Assembly: GCA_002423245.1 (NCBI GenBank)
Contig: DIVD01000012.1
Location: 60,244-124,243 of the forward strand
Direction: 5' to 3'
DNA from: Rhodobacteraceae bacterium UBA6141
GTDB lineage: Bacteria > Pseudomonadota > Alphaproteobacteria > Rhodobacterales > Rhodobacteraceae
DNA: 64,000 nt
This document shows, one piece after another, positions 59,893-64,000 of the stretch. The notes below the pieces were generated by a model. The model searched no databases. It was not told where the DNA came from and saw only the letters and a list, made by a program, of their open reading frames with translations. A program made the translations under genes and the position numbers. Positions within the stretch are counted from its first letter, which is position 1. The number at the start of each line of letters is the position of its first letter.

Positions 59893-62800
59893 ATGACCAT
59901 GATTTCCGCATCCGCGGCGGCGACCGCCGCCGCGCCGCTTCCGCTCGGCTCCAATCCCGAACCCGCCGCCATCCTCGCGGCCGCCGGCCAGCTCCTGCCT
60001 CATCTCGAACGGGGCGAGCGCGTCGACGCCGCCGCCCTGCGTGCGGCGATGGAGACCGCCTTCGGCGCATCGGACGCCACCGGCGCCTGGGACTGGAAGA
60101 CGGCCTATGACGCCTGCGAGGCCGCGACAGTCCTGTTCCTCCGTAAATACGGACGTGCGCTTTTCCGTAAAGCCGGGTCTCCGGCGGCCCGCCTTTCCGC
60201 GCTGTCAAAGATCGCCAACCTGCTGCCGACGCATACGCGGCGTTCGGCGGAGAGCCAGACCTTCCAGCAGTTCTCGACGCCGATCCCGCTCGGCCTGGTC
60301 GCCGCCCACGCCGCCGCCATCAACCCGGCCGACCGGGTGCTCGAGCCGTCGGCGGGCACCGGCCTGCTCGCCATCCTCGCCGAGATCGCGGGCGGCGCGC
60401 TCGTTCTCAACGAGCTGGCCGACACCCGCGCCAATCTGCTGTCGCTTCTCTTCCCGGCCATTTCCGTCACCCGTTTCGACGCGGCGCAGATCGACGATCA
60501 TCTCGATCCCGCCGTGATGCCCAGCGTCGTGCTGATGAATCCGCCCTTTTCGGTCATGGCCAATGTCGAGGGCCGCATGGCGGACGCCGCTTACCGCCAT
60601 GTCGCCTCGGCCCTAGCGCGTCTGGCCCCCGGCGGCCGGCTCGTGGCGATCACCGGCGCCAGCTTCGCACCTGACAATCCGGCTTGGCGGGACGCCTTCG
60701 TCCGGTTGCAGGCGCGCGGGCGCGTCGTCTTGTCCGCCGTCATCGACGGCTCCGTCTATGCCAAACACGGCACCACCATCGAGACGCGCCTGACTGTCAT
60801 CGACAAGCGGCCCGCCGACGATCCCGCCGTGTTTCCGGCAGCGCCCGGCGTCGCGCCGGATGTCGCAACGCTGCTGGGCTGGATCGACGAGCAGGCGCCG
60901 AAACGGCTCGCCGTCGATCCCTCCGTCGTGGTCCCGGCCATCGCGCCTGCCACCCCTCGCAGCGTGCGCGGCTATATCAACCGCGCCGCCAAGGCTGTCC
61001 CGGCGACTGCACCGATGGCCGAACCGGAGGGCCTGCCGCTCGCCTACGAGACCCAGGACTGGCTCGCCGGCGAAGGCGGCCGTCTATCCGAGAGCATCTA
61101 CGAGGAATACGGATTGCAGGCGATCCGTATCGCCGGCGCCCAGGGCCATCCGACCCGGCTGGTGCAGTCGGCCGCAATGGCTTCGGTCGCTCCGCCCAAG
61201 CCGAGCTATCGGCCAAGCCTGCCGCCCAACATCCATGAGCTGCTGTCGGACGCCCAGCTTGAGACCGTGATCTATGCGGGCGAAGCGCACGCGGACCATC
61301 TCGCCGGGTCGTGGACGGTGGACGCCACCTTCGACATCGTCACCGCCGCGCGCGAAGATGCGGAGAACGCCGCTCGCTTTCGGCGCGGCTTCATGATCGG
61401 CGACGGCACCGGCGTCGGCAAAGGCCGCCAGTCCGCGGCGATCATTCTCGACAACTGGCTCCAGGGCCGCCGCAAGGCGGTGTGGATCAGCAAGTCCGAC
61501 AAGCTGATCGAGGACGCGCAGCGCGACTGGTCGGCGCTCGGCATGGAACACCTGCTGGTCACGCCCCTGTCGCGCTTCCCGCAGGGGCGGCCGATCACGC
61601 TGCCGGAAGGCGTCCTGTTTACGACCTATGCCACGCTACGCTCCGATGACCGCGGCGAGAAGGTTTCGCGCGTCCGGCAGATCGTCGAATGGTTGGGCTC
61701 CGACTTCGACGGAGTCCTCATTTTCGACGAGGCGCACGCGATGCAGAACGCCGGTGGCGGCAAGGGAGAACGCGGCGACGTCGCCGCCTCGCAGCAGGGC
61801 CGCGCCGGCCTGCGCCTCCAGCACGCGCTGCCGAACGCCCGCGTCGTCTATGTCTCCGCGACCGGCGCCACCACGGTCCACAACCTCGCCTACGCCCAGC
61901 GGCTGGGCTTGTGGGGCGGCGAGGATTTTCCATTCTCGACAAGGGCCGAGTTCATCGAGGCGATCGAGGCCGGCGGCGTCGCGGCGATGGAGGTGCTGGC
62001 CCGCGACCTGCGCGCTCTCGGCCTCTACACCGCCCGTTCGCTCTCGTTCGACGGCGTGGAATACGAGCTGGTCGAACACGCGCTCAGCCCTGAGCAGATC
62101 CGCATCTACGACGCCTATGCCGGGGCCTTCGCCGTCATCCACAACAATCTGGATGCGGCGATGGAGGCCGCCAACATCACCGGCACGTCCGGCACGCTGA
62201 ACCGGCAGGCCAAGTCCGCCGCCCGCTCGGCCTTCGAGAGCGCCAAGCAGCGCTTCTTCGGCCATCTGCTCACCAGCATGAAGACGCCGACCCTGATCCG
62301 GTCGATCAGCGGCGACCTGGAAGCCGGCCATGCCGCTGTCATCCAGATCGTCTCGACTGGCGAGGCGCTGATGGAACGCCGCCTGGCCGACCTGCCGACC
62401 GAGGAATGGAACGACGTTCGCGTCGACATCACGCCGAGGGAATATGTTCTCGACTACCTCGCCCATTCCTTCCCGGTGCAGCTCTACGAGCCCTTCACCG
62501 ACAGCGAGGGCAACCTCTCGTCGCGGCCGGTCTATCGCGACGGCCAGCCCGTCGAAAGCCGCGAAGCCGTCGCGCGCCGCGACGAACTGATCGCGCAGCT
62601 CGCCTCGCTGCCGCCCGTGCCCGGCGCGCTCGACCAGATCGTCCAGCATTTCGGCACGGATCTGGTGGCCGAGGTGACGGGCCGCTCGCGGCGCATCGTC
62701 CGCAAGAGCACGCCTTCGGGCGGCGACCGACTCGTCGTCGAGAACCGCGCCGCAGCCGCCAATCTCGCCGAAACCCAGGCGTTCATGGACGACAGCAAAC

Positions 62801-64000
62801 GCATCCTGATCTTCTCGGACGCCGGCGGCACCGGCCGCAGCTATCACGCCGAGCTTTCGGCGCGGAACACCCGGCTGCGCGTCCACTATCTGCTCGAACC
62901 CGGCTGGAAAGCGGACGCCGCCATCCAGGGACTCGGCCGCACGCACCGGACCAACCAGGCGCAGCCGCCGCTGTTCCGGCCCATCGCCACGGACGTCAAG
63001 GCGGAGAAGCGCTTCCTCTCCACCATCGCCCGGCGGCTCGACACGCTGGGCGCCATCACCCGCGGCCAGCGCCAGACCGGCGGCCAGGGCCTGTTCCGCC
63101 CCGAGGACAATCTGGAAAGCCCCTACGCCCGCGATGCGCTCCGCCAGCTCTATCTCCTGCTGGTGCGCGGCAAGGTCGAAGGCTGCTCGCTCGAACGCTT
63201 CGAGTCCGCCACCGGCCTGAAGCTGGTGGACGCGAACGGCATCAAGGACGAACTGCCCCCGATCACCACCTTCCTAAATCGGCTGCTGGCCCTGACCATC
63301 GAGCTTCAGAGCATCCTGTTCACCGCCTTTGAGCAGCTTCTCACCGCCAAGATCGAGGGGGCCATAGCCGCTGGCATCTACGATGTCGGGCTGGAGACGC
63401 TGACGGCGGAAGGCTTCACCGTCACCGGCCGCCAGACCATCTATACGCATCCGGGCACGGGCGCCGAGACCCGGCTCCTCACCATCGCGCAGCGGACCCG
63501 AAACCGCCCGGTCACGCTGGACGACGCGCTCGCCCATCTCGGCGAATCCGGCGCCAGGCTGCTGGTCAACGAACGGTCGGGCCGCGCCGCGGTGCAGATC
63601 CCCGCCACCTCGGTCATGCTCGACGATGGCGAGATCGAACGCCGCGTCCGGCTGATCCGGCCGATGGAATCACACACCGTTCCGGTGAAGATGATGGGCG
63701 AGACCCATTGGACCGAGGCGGAACGGAACGACTTCGCCTCGGCCTGGAACGCCGAGGTCGCGGACGTGCCGGCTTTCTCCGACAGCACGATCCATATCGT
63801 CGCCGGCCTGTTGCTGCCGATCTGGAAGCGGCTGCCGAACGAGTCCACCCGCGTCTATCGGCTCCAGACCGACGAGGGCGACCGGATCGTCGGCCGCAAG
63901 GTCTCGCCCGCCTGGGCGGCCAATGCGACCACGACCGGCGCAGCCACGCTCGCGCCCGCCGACGCCTTCATGGCGCTGGTGGATGGCCGCACCATCCTCG
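59893..64000 (+). CDS. Methyltransferase-helicase of the strawberry-notch/DarB type (5' 1369 codons, runs off the right edge)
   Basis: A giant protein. The N-terminal N6-adenine methyltransferase-like domain has SAM motif LEPSAGTGLLA (about 150-160) and catalytic NPPF (216-219). A superfamily 2 helicase region follows with a P-loop GDGTGVGKGRQ near 503, DEAH box IFDEAHAMQN (about 610-618), SATGATT, and motif VI GLGRTHRTNQ. This is the strawberry-notch arrangement. Phage P1 DarB has the same methyltransferase plus helicase layout and protects incoming DNA from type I restriction. With ArdC nearby, an antirestriction role is a reasonable inference. It follows leader C with start MTMISAS. Confidence 0.85.
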   Translation, partial: MTMISASAAATAAAPLPLGSNPEPAAILAAAGQLLPHLERGERVDAAALRAAMETAFGASDATGAWDWKTAYDACEAATVLFLRKYGRALFRKAGSPAARLSALSKIANLLPTHTRRSAESQTFQQFSTPIPLGLVAAHAAAINPADRVLEPSAGTGLLAILAEIAGGALVLNELADTRANLLSLLFPAISVTRFDAAQIDDHLDPAVMPSVVLMNPPFSVMANVEGRMADAAYRHVASALARLAPGGRLVAITGASFAPDNPAWRDAFVRLQARGRVVLSAVIDGSVYAKHGTTIETRLTVIDKRPADDPAVFPAAPGVAPDVATLLGWIDEQAPKRLAVDPSVVVPAIAPATPRSVRGYINRAAKAVPATAPMAEPEGLPLAYETQDWLAGEGGRLSESIYEEYGLQAIRIAGAQGHPTRLVQSAAMASVAPPKPSYRPSLPPNIHELLSDAQLETVIYAGEAHADHLAGSWTVDATFDIVTAAREDAENAARFRRGFMIGDGTGVGKGRQSAAIILDNWLQGRRKAVWISKSDKLIEDAQRDWSALGMEHLLVTPLSRFPQGRPITLPEGVLFTTYATLRSDDRGEKVSRVRQIVEWLGSDFDGVLIFDEAHAMQNAGGGKGERGDVAASQQGRAGLRLQHALPNARVVYVSATGATTVHNLAYAQRLGLWGGEDFPFSTRAEFIEAIEAGGVAAMEVLARDLRALGLYTARSLSFDGVEYELVEHALSPEQIRIYDAYAGAFAVIHNNLDAAMEAANITGTSGTLNRQAKSAARSAFESAKQRFFGHLLTSMKTPTLIRSISGDLEAGHAAVIQIVSTGEALMERRLADLPTEEWNDVRVDITPREYVLDYLAHSFPVQLYEPFTDSEGNLSSRPVYRDGQPVESREAVARRDELIAQLASLPPVPGALDQIVQHFGTDLVAEVTGRSRRIVRKSTPSGGDRLVVENRAAAANLAETQAFMDDSKRILIFSDAGGTGRSYHAELSARNTRLRVHYLLEPGWKADAAIQGLGRTHRTNQAQPPLFRPIATDVKAEKRFLSTIARRLDTLGAITRGQRQTGGQGLFRPEDNLESPYARDALRQLYLLLVRGKVEGCSLERFESATGLKLVDANGIKDELPPITTFLNRLLALTIELQSILFTAFEQLLTAKIEGAIAAGIYDVGLETLTAEGFTVTGRQTIYTHPGTGAETRLLTIAQRTRNRPVTLDDALAHLGESGARLLVNERSGRAAVQIPATSVMLDDGEIERRVRLIRPMESHTVPVKMMGETHWTEAERNDFASAWNAEVADVPAFSDSTIHIVAGLLLPIWKRLPNESTRVYRLQTDEGDRIVGRKVSPAWAANATTTGAATLAPADAFMALVDGRTIL

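Larger units (their letters stand above)
46196..64000. mobile_element. Integrative genomic island inserted in radC (left part; runs off the window)
   Basis: Evidence is the interrupted radC, an integrase directly at the junction, and a gene set typical of integrative elements and plasmids (ArdC, ParB, methyltransferase-helicase, defence operon, small unknown proteins). No transfer genes are visible yet, so it may be an integrative conjugative or mobilizable element whose transfer genes lie to the right. Confidence 0.85.

Noticed and set aside
46206..64000. CRISPR array or tRNA gene in the island
   Set aside because: No regularly spaced repeats and no cloverleaf sequence were seen; the integration target is radC, not a tRNA.

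Overview
The window is high-GC DNA that reads as a Rhodobacterales (Rhodobacteraceae/Paracoccaceae-type) alphaproteobacterial chromosome carrying the left part of an integrated genomic island. The assignment rests on gene order (tol-pal next to ruvBAC; RNase D-like, kdsD, lptC, lptA, lptB, rpoN, hpf, ptsN), on a bacterial phosphatidylcholine synthase, on a heat-shock (RpoH-type) promoter before dnaK of the alphaproteobacterial form, and on a spacer repeat familiar from that order. No database search was possible.

Bases 1-18262 are mostly minus-strand housekeeping genes. They include the 5' part of ftsH, tilS, a complete tol-pal locus (tolQ-tolR-tolA-tolB-pal-cpoB) with ybgC upstream, and ruvC-ruvA-[htpX]-ruvB. 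A plus-strand DUF1127 gene, prmA, msrA, pcs, a DUF484-xerC pair and a transaldolase-like fsa follow. Bases 18364-30007 hold priA, a macAB efflux operon, and a plus-strand envelope/regulation operon (RNase D-like exonuclease, kdsD, lptCAB, rpoN, hpf, ptsN).

Bases 30092-41442 form a polysaccharide region: a sulfotransferase-like protein, a GT14/core-2-type glycosyltransferase, two GT2 and one GT4 glycosyltransferases, galE, galU, kdsB, cysQ and a solitary KpsM-like ABC-2 permease. Together they suggest export of a Kdo-linked, possibly sulfated polysaccharide. Then come alkB, dnaK-dnaJ and radC.

At about 46196 radC is cut within its catalytic His-x-His-Pro motif. The foreign DNA that follows starts with a tyrosine integrase and runs past the window end. 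Its cargo is a secreted nuclease-like protein and one compact minus-strand defence operon (abiEi-abiEii-SIR2-HerA-DEDDh exonuclease) with a clear promoter and operator. A plus-strand module then carries ArdC-like antirestriction protein, a PP-loop ATPase, a large ParB-like protein, four small unknown proteins and a giant methyltransferase-helicase of the strawberry-notch/DarB kind.

The most novel-looking signal is a structured leader found three times in the island, directly before ardC, parB and the methyltransferase-helicase. All copies share GAGAGTGAGAG and a GACGGG block, then a hairpin ending at or near the ribosome binding site. In two of the three cases a terminator hairpin lies just upstream. 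The second candidate is the fused AbiE/SIR2-HerA/exonuclease operon.
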